A stretch of 64,000 nucleotides of DNA from CAUZWH01 sp965224275 (GTDB lineage: Bacteria; Pseudomonadota; Alphaproteobacteria; SHVV01), in the NCBI GenBank assembly GCA_965224275.1, contig CBDCYR010000005.1, positions 744,001 through 808,000 on the forward strand, given 5' to 3'. Under the pieces are notes generated by a model that saw only the letters and a program-made list of their open reading frames with translations, was not told the origin of the DNA and did no database searches. A program made the position numbers and the translations under genes. Positions 27,108-35,354 of the stretch are shown piece after piece (the stretch's first letter is position 1; every line of letters starts with the position of its first letter).

Positions 27108-28316
27108 TCAGCTTTTCGCCGGCGGCGCCGCCCCCCGCAACACGAACACATAGACCAATAGCGAGGCCACGCCGAAGGCGCAGATACCGGCGCCCATCGG
27201 CAGGGCCGTGTCGTTGTAGAGATAGCCGACCACCGCACTGCCGATCGCACCAAGAGCAAACGACACCATCCCGTTCAAGGCGGCTGCGGTGCCGGCGACA
27301 TGGGGAAACTCGCCCATCGCGCCGGCGACTGAGTTGGCTGATACCAGCGGCACTGCGACCATCATCAGGGCGAACGGGATCAGCAAGCCGGCGACACCGC
27401 CGATTCCGGTTGCCGCGAAGAACAGCACCCCACAGCCCATCGCTGCGCCCCACACCACGCCCCAGCGGATAAGCCGATCGATGCCCAGGCGTTCGACGAT
27501 GCGACTGTTGACATAGGCGCCGATCGCCATCACTGCGACATGAGCCGCGAAGAGGAATCCGTATTGTTCCTCGGTCACGCCGTGGAGCCCGATGAATATG
27601 AACGGAGTGCTTGATATGTAGGCGAACATCGCGGCAAACAGGAAACTGCCGCATAGGGAATAGCCGAGAAACCGGCGGTGGATCAAAAGCTCGCCATAGG
27701 AGGCCGCCATCTCCCGTGGGTTGTGGCGGGTCCGGCGGTCGGGCGGTAGCGACTCGCCAAGCACGGTTACCACCAGCACCAGGCAAATCACGCCGAAGAT
27801 GGTCAGCACCCAGAAAACCGATTCCCAACCTAGATACTTGAACAACTGGCCGCCGATAATCGGTGCCAGCATCGGCGCCATCGACATCACCATCCACATC
27901 AGCGACAGGATGCGGGCGCCGCGTTCGCGATCGAACATATCGCGCACCACGGCGCGGGCCAGCAGTGGTGCCGCTGCAGCCCCCAGGCCCTGCAGCCCGC
28001 GCAACACGATCATCGCTTCAACCGAAGGCGCCAGCAGGCACCCCAGACTCGCGGCGGTGTAGACACCAACTCCGATGACGAGCAGCGGCCGTCGGCCAAA
28101 CCGGTCCGACACCGGGCCCCAAAACAGGTGGGCGATTGCGTAGCCGAAAATGAACGAGCTCAACGTCCACTGCACCCGCTCTGTCGTGGTGTCGAACACC
28201 TCGACCAGGTGGTCGGTCGAGGGCAGATACATGTCGATGGACATCGGCGCGAATGCCGACAACGCCCCCAAGGTTGGGATCAGGATGATGAGAGCAGGCA
28301 TCGTGCGCGACGTCAT
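27108..28316 (-). CDS. Bcr/CflA-type MFS drug efflux transporter
   Basis: A 402-residue DHA1-family proton-coupled exporter with twelve predicted helices. The N-terminal APMSIDMYLPSTDHLVEVF and the loop LFWGPVSDRFGRRPLLVIG (motif A) mark the Bcr/CflA group, which exports bicyclomycin, chloramphenicol and related compounds. Motif C appears as GLGAAAAPLLARAVVRDMFD. I chose ATG 28316 (MTSRTMPALIIL) over an upstream frame extension. It follows a paralogue by 7 bp; the two probably arose by tandem duplication and are cotranscribed. Confidence 0.92.
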   Translation of the reverse strand: MTSRTMPALIILIPTLGALSAFAPMSIDMYLPSTDHLVEVFDTTTERVQWTLSSFIFGYAIAHLFWGPVSDRFGRRPLLVIGVGVYTAASLGCLLAPSVEAMIVLRGLQGLGAAAAPLLARAVVRDMFDRERGARILSLMWMVMSMAPMLAPIIGGQLFKYLGWESVFWVLTIFGVICLVLVVTVLGESLPPDRRTRHNPREMAASYGELLIHRRFLGYSLCGSFLFAAMFAYISSTPFIFIGLHGVTEEQYGFLFAAHVAVMAIGAYVNSRIVERLGIDRLIRWGVVWGAAMGCGVLFFAATGIGGVAGLLIPFALMMVAVPLVSANSVAGAMGEFPHVAGTAAALNGMVSFALGAIGSAVVGYLYNDTALPMGAGICAFGVASLLVYVFVLRGAAPPAKS

Positions 28317-28323
28317 GGCGCCG

Positions 28324-29538
28324 TCACACTCCCGTCGAAGACGCTGCGGCGTCGGCCACTGTTCGGCCACGCCCGATCAGAAACAGCCGCGCCAACAGGG
28401 CCACGACCCCGGAAAGAAACACGAACCCCGCCATCGGCAGCGGCGTGCCATTGTAAAGCTGGCCCACGACCACCCCGACCGAGGCGCCGATCGCATACAT
28501 CAGCGTTCCGATCAGGGCCGCCGCGGTACCCGCCAGCTGCGGATAGTCCTCAAGCGCACCGGCATTGATGTTGGCAATCGTCATCGCGACCGTTGCGACA
28601 AACAGCACCAGCGGAATGAAGATCGGCAGAAAACTGTCGAACTCGGCCAACGCCATAATTCCCATCACCGCCCCCATCACGGTGGTCCAGATTGTGCTGA
28701 CCAGTAGCATGCGGTCGACGCCCAGGCGCTTCACCAGTCGACTGTTGACGAAACTTCCGAGAATGATCCCCACCACGTTGGTGCTGAACAGGACGGCGAA
28801 CCCTTGTGGCGTTATTCCATAGACATCCTCAAACACGAACGGACCGGCCGAAAAGAAGGTGAACATGCCGGCAAAGGTAAATCCGCCGACCAGCGCATAG
28901 CCCATGAACCGCATGTCCCGCATCAGGCCGAAATACGAAACCACAACATCGAGCGGATTATGTTTGATCCGTTTGTCGGCCGGATGGGTTTCACGCAGGC
29001 CGATCGACGACAAGATCAGAGCCAGCACACCAAAGGCCGCGAGCACCCAAAAGATCATCCGCCAATCGAAAAATCGCATCACCTGGCTGCCGATATGCGG
29101 CGCGATCATCGGTGCCGCGGCCATCACCATGTAGAGCAGAGAAAGAATCCGGGCGCCGTCGTCGCGGTCGTAAAGATCGCGCACGATCGCACGCGCCAGC
29201 ACGCCGCCGGCGGCGCCGCCGATGCCTTGCAACAGGCGCAGCACCGCCATGGCTTCGACGCTCGATGCGATCGCGCATCCCAGGCTCGCGGCACCGAACA
29301 GCACAATGCCCGATGTCAGAGGGGCGAGCCGGCCGAAGCGATCCGATAACGGGCCGTAAACCAATTGGCCGACCGCGAGTCCAAACACCAGCGCGCTCAA
29401 CGTGAGTTGAACGCTGCCGCCGGCGACCTCGAAGTCACGGGCGATCGTCGGCATGCTCGGCAGATACATGTCGATCGAGATCGGCCCGAACATCATCAGC
29501 GTGCCGAGCACGATCATCATAAACGCGTGGCGCGTCAT
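28324..29538 (-). CDS. Bcr/CflA-type MFS drug efflux transporter (second copy)
   Basis: A 404-residue twelve-helix MFS protein with the same landmarks as its downstream neighbour: GPISIDMYLPSMPTIARDF, QLVYGPLSDRFGRLAPLTSG (motif A), and GIGGAAGGVLARAIVRDLYD. The two share order and length but differ clearly in sequence, so the duplication is not recent. Its start ATG lies 1 bp from the stop of the Rieske gene at 29540, so the pump pair seems to lie downstream in the EVE-Rieske-Rieske-MFS-MFS transcription unit. Substrate unknown. Confidence 0.92.
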   Translation of the reverse strand: MTRHAFMMIVLGTLMMFGPISIDMYLPSMPTIARDFEVAGGSVQLTLSALVFGLAVGQLVYGPLSDRFGRLAPLTSGIVLFGAASLGCAIASSVEAMAVLRLLQGIGGAAGGVLARAIVRDLYDRDDGARILSLLYMVMAAAPMIAPHIGSQVMRFFDWRMIFWVLAAFGVLALILSSIGLRETHPADKRIKHNPLDVVVSYFGLMRDMRFMGYALVGGFTFAGMFTFFSAGPFVFEDVYGITPQGFAVLFSTNVVGIILGSFVNSRLVKRLGVDRMLLVSTIWTTVMGAVMGIMALAEFDSFLPIFIPLVLFVATVAMTIANINAGALEDYPQLAGTAAALIGTLMYAIGASVGVVVGQLYNGTPLPMAGFVFLSGVVALLARLFLIGRGRTVADAAASSTGV

Positions 29539-29539
29539 G

Positions 29540-29974
29540 CTATCGCGCGCCTCTGTGCCCAGGCTGCGATCGCCCCGGTGTTCGCGTTGGCATTGGCGGT
29601 GGCGGTGGCGGATCCGGCCACGCCCCCATCATCACCGCGCCGTCGCGGATTTCGATATTGACCATCAGCAGCGCCCGGTCGCGGCACGGACCGCCCGCGC
29701 ATGCGCCGGTTACAACATTGAAAATGGCGGCGTGGTGAATGCACATGATGTGGTCGTCGTCGGGGTTGATGAATTCTCCGCTGTAGCCATCGAGCGGCAG
29801 AAACTGATGCGGACAGACATTGACATACGCGTGCAGGTGATCTCTGCGGCGCGTGATCATCAGGGGAAAAACCTGGCGCTCCTCGCCCCACACCTTCGAC
29901 CAGGTAGCGCCGTCCTCGATGTCGTCGAAATCACATAGGCGTTCGCCCGGCTTGGGCGCCGTCGGCGGAAACAT
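29540..29974 (-). CDS. Rieske [2Fe-2S] ferredoxin-like protein with Pro-rich tail
   Basis: A 144-residue small Rieske protein. The cluster ligands are NVCPHQFLPLD (C-x-H) and IMCIHHAAIF (C-x2-H), normally spaced, followed by GGPCRDRALL. Such proteins act as electron carriers for oxygenases or as ferredoxins of uncertain partner. After the domain comes an unusual tail, DPPPPPPMPTRTPGRSQ and onward, encoded partly by a GGCGGT-type microsatellite at about 29590-29612. That suggests the original stop was lost and the frame now runs on nearly to the MFS gene. It is 15 bp after a second Rieske gene. Confidence 0.87.
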   Translation of the reverse strand: MFPPTAPKPGERLCDFDDIEDGATWSKVWGEERQVFPLMITRRRDHLHAYVNVCPHQFLPLDGYSGEFINPDDDHIMCIHHAAIFNVVTGACAGGPCRDRALLMVNIEIRDGAVMMGAWPDPPPPPPMPTRTPGRSQPGHRGAR

Positions 29975-29989
29975 CGATAGGAAATCCAG

Positions 29990-30376
29990 CTAGTCGGGAT
30001 TGCTGACAACGATCGCACCATCAACCACGTCGACCGCAACGTGATCGAGGTGCTCGCCGCGGCAGGGCCCGCCCACGCACAGGCCGTCGTCAAGCTGGAA
30101 AACGGCGCCGTGCATGGCGCAAATGATGTAATCGCCTTCCTCGGTTAGGAACTCGCCGGGTTTCCAATCGAGCGGCCCGTGCACGTGTGGGCAATCATTG
30201 GCATAACTCAGAAGCTGATCGCCGCGGCGCAGGATGAACATCTGAAACCGCTCGAACCCTTTGCCAAAACTAAACAGCTTGGTGCCGCCATCGGGGATGT
30301 CGTCAAAGCGGCACAACACCACACCGGCGTCCGGCCGGTTTGACTGGCGGCCGACGCGAGGATCGCTTGTCGTCAC
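29990..30376 (-). CDS. Rieske [2Fe-2S] ferredoxin-like protein
   Basis: A roughly 128-residue single-domain Rieske protein. Cluster ligands are NDCPHVHGPLDW (C-x-H) and IICAMHGAVFQ (C-x2-H), followed by GGPCRGEHLDHVAVDVVDG. I favour the GTG start at 30376, whose GTGA overlaps the stop codon of the EVE gene by 4 bp (translational coupling); a longer start at 30412 is possible. Paired with the neighbouring Rieske gene at 29540, which it resembles in design. No oxygenase subunit is adjacent, so its electron partner is unknown. Confidence 0.87.
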   Translation of the reverse strand: MTTSDPRVGRQSNRPDAGVVLCRFDDIPDGGTKLFSFGKGFERFQMFILRRGDQLLSYANDCPHVHGPLDWKPGEFLTEEGDYIICAMHGAVFQLDDGLCVGGPCRGEHLDHVAVDVVDGAIVVSNPD

Positions 30377-30786
30377 CCCTTCAAGCCCCCCATTTTGCAG
30401 ATCAACTTCCACGACTTAGCGTCGATCGACAGCACCGAAAGCCGTGACTGGCGCACCAACGCGAGGTCGGCGAAGCGTTCGTCGGCTTTGATCTGGGCCA
30501 GCGTGACCGGCGTTTTCAGCGGTTCGATCGCCTTGACGTCGACCATCCCGAAACGGCCGCTCTTGTCGGTGTGATCGGGGTAATACTCTTTGACGACCTC
30601 AACGATACCGACGACTTCCTTAGCGTCGACCGAATGATAGAAAAAGCAGCGATCACCGATCTTCATCTTCTTCATGTTGGCGGACGCCTGAAAATTGCGA
30701 ACGCCGTCCCACTCGGCGGTGCCGGCTTTGACATGATCGTCCCACGACCACGCCCCGGGCTCGGATTTCATCAACCAATAAGCCAT
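30373..30786 (-). CDS. EVE-domain protein
   Basis: A 137-residue EVE (PUA-like fold) protein, the family of human THYN1 and bacterial YcaQ-unrelated modified-base readers. The diagnostic start MAYWLMKSEPGAWSWDDH and the body WDGVRNFQASANMKKMKIGD are intact, with the aromatic cage residues expected to bind a modified base. It sits upstream of gpsA-side genes in many Alphaproteobacteria; here it is coupled to two Rieske genes. Its exact ligand is not established from sequence. Confidence 0.93.
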   Translation of the reverse strand: MAYWLMKSEPGAWSWDDHVKAGTAEWDGVRNFQASANMKKMKIGDRCFFYHSVDAKEVVGIVEVVKEYYPDHTDKSGRFGMVDVKAIEPLKTPVTLAQIKADERFADLALVRQSRLSVLSIDAKSWKLICKMGGLKG

Positions 30787-30963
30787 CTCGGTCCTAAATC
30801 TCGCCTGTGCACGAAAATCCGGCGGACTCTAATCCATCCTCTCCGGTGAATCCAAAGAACTCGGTTCTAAGAACATTATCCGAAAATCCCATCGGCCGCT
30901 TGTGGGTCGGCCCAAACTTCGGCCCGTCTACGCTGATCTCTCCAATGCCAGCCGAAACGCCCG

Positions 30964-31983
30964 TCAGACCACCGGCAGATCGCGATCCTCGATCTTGAAC
31001 GGCCGGCTTAGCAGCCCATCGATCGCGTCGTCGACCGAGATCCGACCTTGAACGATCGCATCGACCGCGCTCACGATCGGCATATCAACCCCTGCCGCCG
31101 TGGATCGCGCCACCGTGGCCGATGCGGTGAACACGCCCTCTGCGACGGTCTTGCGGCTGCCGATATAGTCATCGAGATCGGCGCCTTGGCCGACCGCGAC
31201 GCCGAGCGAGAAGTTCCGCGATGCCGCGCCCGTGCAGGTCAGCACCAGATCCCCGAGCCCGCACAAACCCATCAGCGTTTGCGGCGCTGCGCCCAGGGCT
31301 TGCCCGAAGCGCGTCATCTCGGCCATGCCGCGGGTTATCAGGGCGGCGCGCGCATTGTCACCAAGTTCGCGTCCGGCGACGATACCGCAGGCGATCGCGA
31401 GCACGTTCTTAACCGCACCGCCGACCTGCGCGCCGACGATATCGCCGGCGAGGTAAGGGCGAAAGGTGCGTCCACCGAGCCGTTGAACCAGCGCACCGCC
31501 AACGTCTTCGTTGCGGCAAGCCAGCGTTACCGCAGTGGGTCGGCCGCGCGCCACTTCGGCGGCAAAAGTTGGCCCCGATAGAACCGCGACCAAAGCCTCA
31601 GGCAGGGTCTCGCCCAACACGTCACTCATCAGCGCACCGCTCTCGCGCTCGATGCCTTTGGCGCAGATCACGACCGCGGTGTCCGACGCCAGGTAGGCGG
31701 CCATCTCGGTCGTCACGATACGAACAAACTGCGCCGGCACCGCGAGCAGCAGTGCATCCGCAGCCGTTGCCTCGGCGAGGTCCGCGGTTGCACGAATACT
31801 CGTAGCCAGCGGGATGTCCGGCAAAAACTCGCTATTCGTGTGGCCCCGGTTAATCGACTCGACGACTTCGGGCTCGCGCGCCCAAATCATAACCGCAGCA
31901 CCGCTGGCGCCGGCAACCGTCGCCAGCGCGGTTCCCCACGCGCCGCCGCCGATCACGCCAATCGATGCAAACGCCTTATCCAT
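30964..31983 (-). CDS. gpsA: Glycerol-3-phosphate dehydrogenase [NAD(P)+]
   Basis: A 339-residue cytosolic enzyme reducing dihydroxyacetone phosphate to sn-glycerol-3-phosphate, the backbone for phospholipids. The N-terminal nucleotide-binding motif is IGVIGGGAWGTALA, and the catalytic region carries GGAVKNVLAIACGIVAG (Lys of the active site) and ALITRGMAEMTRFG. Length is normal. It lies in the conserved neighbourhood of tsaD, separated by the small monooxygenase-fold gene at 32058. Confidence 0.97.
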   Translation of the reverse strand: MDKAFASIGVIGGGAWGTALATVAGASGAAVMIWAREPEVVESINRGHTNSEFLPDIPLATSIRATADLAEATAADALLLAVPAQFVRIVTTEMAAYLASDTAVVICAKGIERESGALMSDVLGETLPEALVAVLSGPTFAAEVARGRPTAVTLACRNEDVGGALVQRLGGRTFRPYLAGDIVGAQVGGAVKNVLAIACGIVAGRELGDNARAALITRGMAEMTRFGQALGAAPQTLMGLCGLGDLVLTCTGAASRNFSLGVAVGQGADLDDYIGSRKTVAEGVFTASATVARSTAAGVDMPIVSAVDAIVQGRISVDDAIDGLLSRPFKIEDRDLPVV

Positions 31984-32057
31984 CGGCGATAATTCCCCAA
32001 AGTATTGAACTTGCGTTGAACTTGCGCGGCGAACCTGAGCGTTGAGTCTGAAATGCG

Positions 32058-32381
32058 CTAGAGCGCCGACGCCGGTGCGCCGGACATTTGATAGTCCCGC
32101 TTCACTTCCGTAACTCGGATCCGGAAATCAGCAAATATCTCGTGCTTGCCGCGTTCTTGGGCGCGCTGGTGATCAACCTGCTCTTTCCAGGCCTGTACCG
32201 AAGCATCGTCGCGCCAAGTCGAGATCGAGACATATTTGCCGGTGTTTCGCAGCGAGCGAAACCGTTCGATCTCGATAAACCCGTCGACCGTTTCGAGCTC
32301 CGGCCGCAGTTGTTCGGCGAGATCAAAATAGTCGTCGCCTTTGCCGTCTTTCATCATGACTTCAAATATGACCACGATCAT
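32058..32381 (-). CDS. Antibiotic biosynthesis monooxygenase (ABM)-fold protein
   Basis: A 107-residue dimeric alpha/beta-barrel type protein. It starts MIVVIFEVMMKDGKGDDYFD and has GFIEIERFRSLRNTGKYVSISTW, typical of the ABM superfamily, which includes cofactor-free monooxygenases and haem-degrading or stress-related proteins. It lies between tsaD and gpsA, where Alphaproteobacteria often have a small YciI-type protein of the same fold class. No cofactor-binding motif is identifiable. Function is therefore not assigned. Confidence 0.85.
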   Translation of the reverse strand: MIVVIFEVMMKDGKGDDYFDLAEQLRPELETVDGFIEIERFRSLRNTGKYVSISTWRDDASVQAWKEQVDHQRAQERGKHEIFADFRIRVTEVKRDYQMSGAPASAL

Positions 32382-32461
32382 GTCCGTCTCTCCCCAGGCG
32401 CTACTTAAGAGGCCTTATGAGTCTTAATTGGATTGAATGCAGTTTACTGAATTTCTTTGCT

Positions 32462-33514
32462 CTAAGCCTTGGCACCGGGCCGCGCCGCGACCGGGTCAAG
32501 CGGCCAGCGCGCCAGCGCGGTCGTGTCGAGCGGGTCACCGCCAAAGCCGGCGAGCCGGCGCTCGATCCCGGCCCAGGCGATCATCACCGCGTTATCCGTA
32601 CACAAAGCCGACGGCGGAACCACGACGTGAAAGCCGGCGTCCGCAGCCGTTTGCTTGAGCCGGTCGCCAAGATACTTGTTGGCCGCAACCCCGCCGGCAA
32701 CCACCAGGTTGCCGCTCGTTTTGCCGGTGCGCTCACGAAACATTTCCATGGCGTTGGCGGTGCGATTGCACAACACGTCGCCGACCGCGATCTGAAACGC
32801 CGCGGCGATATCTTTCGCGTCCGTCGGTGTCGGCGCATCCGGCAAGCGGTGGATGGTGTGGCGCACCGCTGTTTTGAGGCCTGAGAACGAGAAATCTGCG
32901 CCGGCGCGATCGATCAGCGGTCGCGGCAATTTGAAGCGGGTCGAGTCGCCACCCCCAGCGGCAGCCTCGATCGCTGGCCCACCCGGATAATCGAGCCCCA
33001 GCATCTTTGCGGTTTTGTCGAACGCTTCACCGACCGCGTCGTCTATCGTCGTGCCAAGCCGGGCGTAGGACCCCACCCCATTGGCGATCAGCAACTGACA
33101 ATGTCCGCCCGAGATCAACAGCACCAGATAAGGAAAAGCGATCGGTGCCAGCATTCTTGGCACCAACGCATGCGCTTCCAAGTGGTTGATCGCGAGAAAA
33201 GGCAGCGCGTGAACCGCCGCGATGGCTTTGGCCGTCATGACGCCAACCAGGAGTCCACCGATCAGGCCCGGGCCAGCAGTTGCGGCGACGCATTCGAGGT
33301 CCGAAAACCCAACGCCCGCCTCATCCATGGTCTCCTCGATCAGGCGATCGAGGTGCGCGACGTGATTGCGCGCCGCGATTTCGGGGACGACGCCACCGAA
33401 CGGCCGATGCGCCTCGATCTGAGACAGCACGCGCTCGCCGCGAATCACGCCATCGTCATCCACCACGGCGGTGGCCGTTTCATCGCAACTCGTTTCGATC
33501 CCCAACGTAATCAT
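32462..33514 (-). CDS. tsaD: tRNA N6-adenosine threonylcarbamoyltransferase
   Basis: TsaD (Kae1/Gcp) transfers threonylcarbamoyl from TC-AMP to A37 of ANN-decoding tRNAs, working with TsaB and TsaE. The start ITLGIETSCDETATAVVDDD, the metal-binding NHLEAHALVPRM (two His), LISGGHCQLL and VAGGVAANKYL are all family hallmarks. Length of 350 residues is normal. The gene is divergent from hemC with a 142-bp intergenic region that should contain both promoters. Confidence 0.97.
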   Translation of the reverse strand: MITLGIETSCDETATAVVDDDGVIRGERVLSQIEAHRPFGGVVPEIAARNHVAHLDRLIEETMDEAGVGFSDLECVAATAGPGLIGGLLVGVMTAKAIAAVHALPFLAINHLEAHALVPRMLAPIAFPYLVLLISGGHCQLLIANGVGSYARLGTTIDDAVGEAFDKTAKMLGLDYPGGPAIEAAAGGGDSTRFKLPRPLIDRAGADFSFSGLKTAVRHTIHRLPDAPTPTDAKDIAAAFQIAVGDVLCNRTANAMEMFRERTGKTSGNLVVAGGVAANKYLGDRLKQTAADAGFHVVVPPSALCTDNAVMIAWAGIERRLAGFGGDPLDTTALARWPLDPVAARPGAKA

Positions 33515-33656
33515 CTGCAGCGTGCGATACTCAGAAGAGCCGTTATTAATAGGAGCGCGATCCCCTCCATTGCAATCGAGAGCAGCGTGGGGATTGCCCG
33601 ATACGTTAAGCTATAGCCCGAGCGGTCCGGCCGATGCCGGTTGCCAACGGATCAAC

Positions 33657-34625
33657 ATGGTCGCACACCCACAGCATTCGGCCAACGCACCCCATCCCAG
33701 CCGGCGCCATTTTCGGCTCGGCACGCGAGGGAGTCCGTTGGCGTTGGTGCAAGCCGAGGAGGTGTCGCGGCGCTTGCTTGCGGCCAATACGGCACTCGAC
33801 GGCGACCACATCGAAACCGTCATCGTGCACACGTCGGGCGATCGAATTCAGGATCGGCCGCTGGCCGAGGTCGGCGGCAAGGGTCTCTTCGCCAAGGAAA
33901 TTGAAGATCGTCTCATCACCGGCGAGCTCGACTTCGCCGTGCACTCGGCCAAGGATCTCGAAACTCGCCTGCCCACCGAATTGATGATTGCGTGCGTGTT
34001 GCCCCGCGAAGACCCGCGCGACGTTTTGTTGTGCAATCGGGCGCGCTCGATCGCCGAGCTACCCCCGGCCGCGTGTGTCGGAACCGCGTCGCTGCGCCGC
34101 GCCGCGCAACTTCTCCACCGCCGCCCAGACCTCGAAATCGTCAATTTGCGCGGTAATGTTGACACCCGTTTGCGCAAGCTGCATGACGGTGAGGTCGACG
34201 CCACGCTGCTCGCGCTGGCCGGCCTCAAACGCCTGGATCGCGAAGAAGACACAGCCTCGGTCATCGACGTGGCCGAAATTTTACCTGCCGTGGGCCAAGG
34301 GGCGATCGCGATTGAGTGCCGCGGTGACAACACTGATGTCAGGGCTCTTCTGACGACGGTTAACGACCCCGCAAGCGCGACCTGTCTGGCCGCGGAACGC
34401 GCCATGTTGGCTGCGTTGGATGGCTCCTGTCGCACGCCGATCGGCGGCCTCGCCCGTCTCGATGGCGACACCCTCGAGCTCGATGGCCTAGTTGCCATGG
34501 CGGACGGCAGCGCACTGCACCGGCTCACCCGAAAGGGTCAGGCCAGCGACGGCCAGGCATTGGGCCAGGCACTTGGCGCTGAATTGCGGGCGCTCGCCGA
34601 TCCCAAATTGTTTGAGGCCTGGTGA
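33657..34625 (+). CDS. hemC: Hydroxymethylbilane synthase (porphobilinogen deaminase)
   Basis: HemC polymerises four porphobilinogens into hydroxymethylbilane using a covalent dipyrromethane cofactor. The N-terminus LGTRGSPLALVQAEEV, the Asp-containing HSAKDLETRLP, ASLRRAAQLLHRRPDLEIVN (Arg residues for the chain) and cofactor Cys in ALDGSCRTPIGG are present. I chose ATG 33657 (MVAHPQHSANAP), giving 322 residues; the open frame upstream has no homology. First gene of hemC-hemD-mic60-hemY. Confidence 0.97.
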   Translation: MVAHPQHSANAPHPSRRHFRLGTRGSPLALVQAEEVSRRLLAANTALDGDHIETVIVHTSGDRIQDRPLAEVGGKGLFAKEIEDRLITGELDFAVHSAKDLETRLPTELMIACVLPREDPRDVLLCNRARSIAELPPAACVGTASLRRAAQLLHRRPDLEIVNLRGNVDTRLRKLHDGEVDATLLALAGLKRLDREEDTASVIDVAEILPAVGQGAIAIECRGDNTDVRALLTTVNDPASATCLAAERAMLAALDGSCRTPIGGLARLDGDTLELDGLVAMADGSALHRLTRKGQASDGQALGQALGAELRALADPKLFEAW

Positions 34626-34631
34626 CGCCCG

Positions 34632-35354
34632 GTGCGGGTTCTCGTCACACGACCCCGCGACGACACCTCGGCGCTCACGCTTGAACTCGAACGCCTGGGT
34701 CACCAGGTCGTATTGATGCCGCTGCTTGAGATCCACCATCTCGACGCTGTCGAATTGCAGCTCGACGGCATCCAGGCTGTATTGCTGACCAGTGCCAATG
34801 GCGCCCGCGCAGCGGCGAACGCCACGACCCACCGCGACACGCCGATATTTGCGATCGGCGATGCCACCGCGCAAACCGCCCGCGGGCTCGGATTTACGTC
34901 CGTGGCCAGTGCTGGCGGCGACGTCGCTAAGCTGGCCGATCTGGTCGCGCGGGAACTCGATCCCAGCGGCGGACCCCTCGTCCACATAGCGGCGCGCCAA
35001 GTCGCCGGCGACCTCTCTGGATCATTGCGCGCGCACGACTTCGAGGTCATCCGCGCCGAACTTTATGAAGCGATCCCGGCTACCGAGATCGACGCGGCCG
35101 TGCAGGCCGAACTCCGTGCGCAGCTCATTGATGCGGTCTTGTTTTTCTCTCCCCGCACGGCCCAGACGTTTGTTACTCTGATCCGGCAGGCCCAACTGGA
35201 AAATGCCTGCGAAGCCCTTAATGCCGTCTGTCTCAGCCAAGCGATCGCCAAAGAAATCGACGCCATTGTCTGGCGCCGGGTCACGGTCGCGCCGCAAACC
35301 GATCAACTCTCCCTGTTGGCGGTGCTTGAGGAAGGGGCGCTGAACCCATCGTGA
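34632..35354 (+). CDS. hemD: Uroporphyrinogen-III synthase
   Basis: HemD closes hydroxymethylbilane with ring-D inversion to give uroporphyrinogen III. It is a poorly conserved two-domain protein: the start VRVLVTRPRDDTSALTLELE is typical, as are LTSANGARA, IGDATAQTARGLGF and FFSPRTAQTFVTLI. The GTG start is 6 bp after the hemC stop. Its stop TGA overlaps the GTG start of the mitofilin gene, implying coupled translation. Its 240 residues match the family. Confidence 0.93.
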   Translation: MRVLVTRPRDDTSALTLELERLGHQVVLMPLLEIHHLDAVELQLDGIQAVLLTSANGARAAANATTHRDTPIFAIGDATAQTARGLGFTSVASAGGDVAKLADLVARELDPSGGPLVHIAARQVAGDLSGSLRAHDFEVIRAELYEAIPATEIDAAVQAELRAQLIDAVLFFSPRTAQTFVTLIRQAQLENACEALNAVCLSQAIAKEIDAIVWRRVTVAPQTDQLSLLAVLEEGALNPS

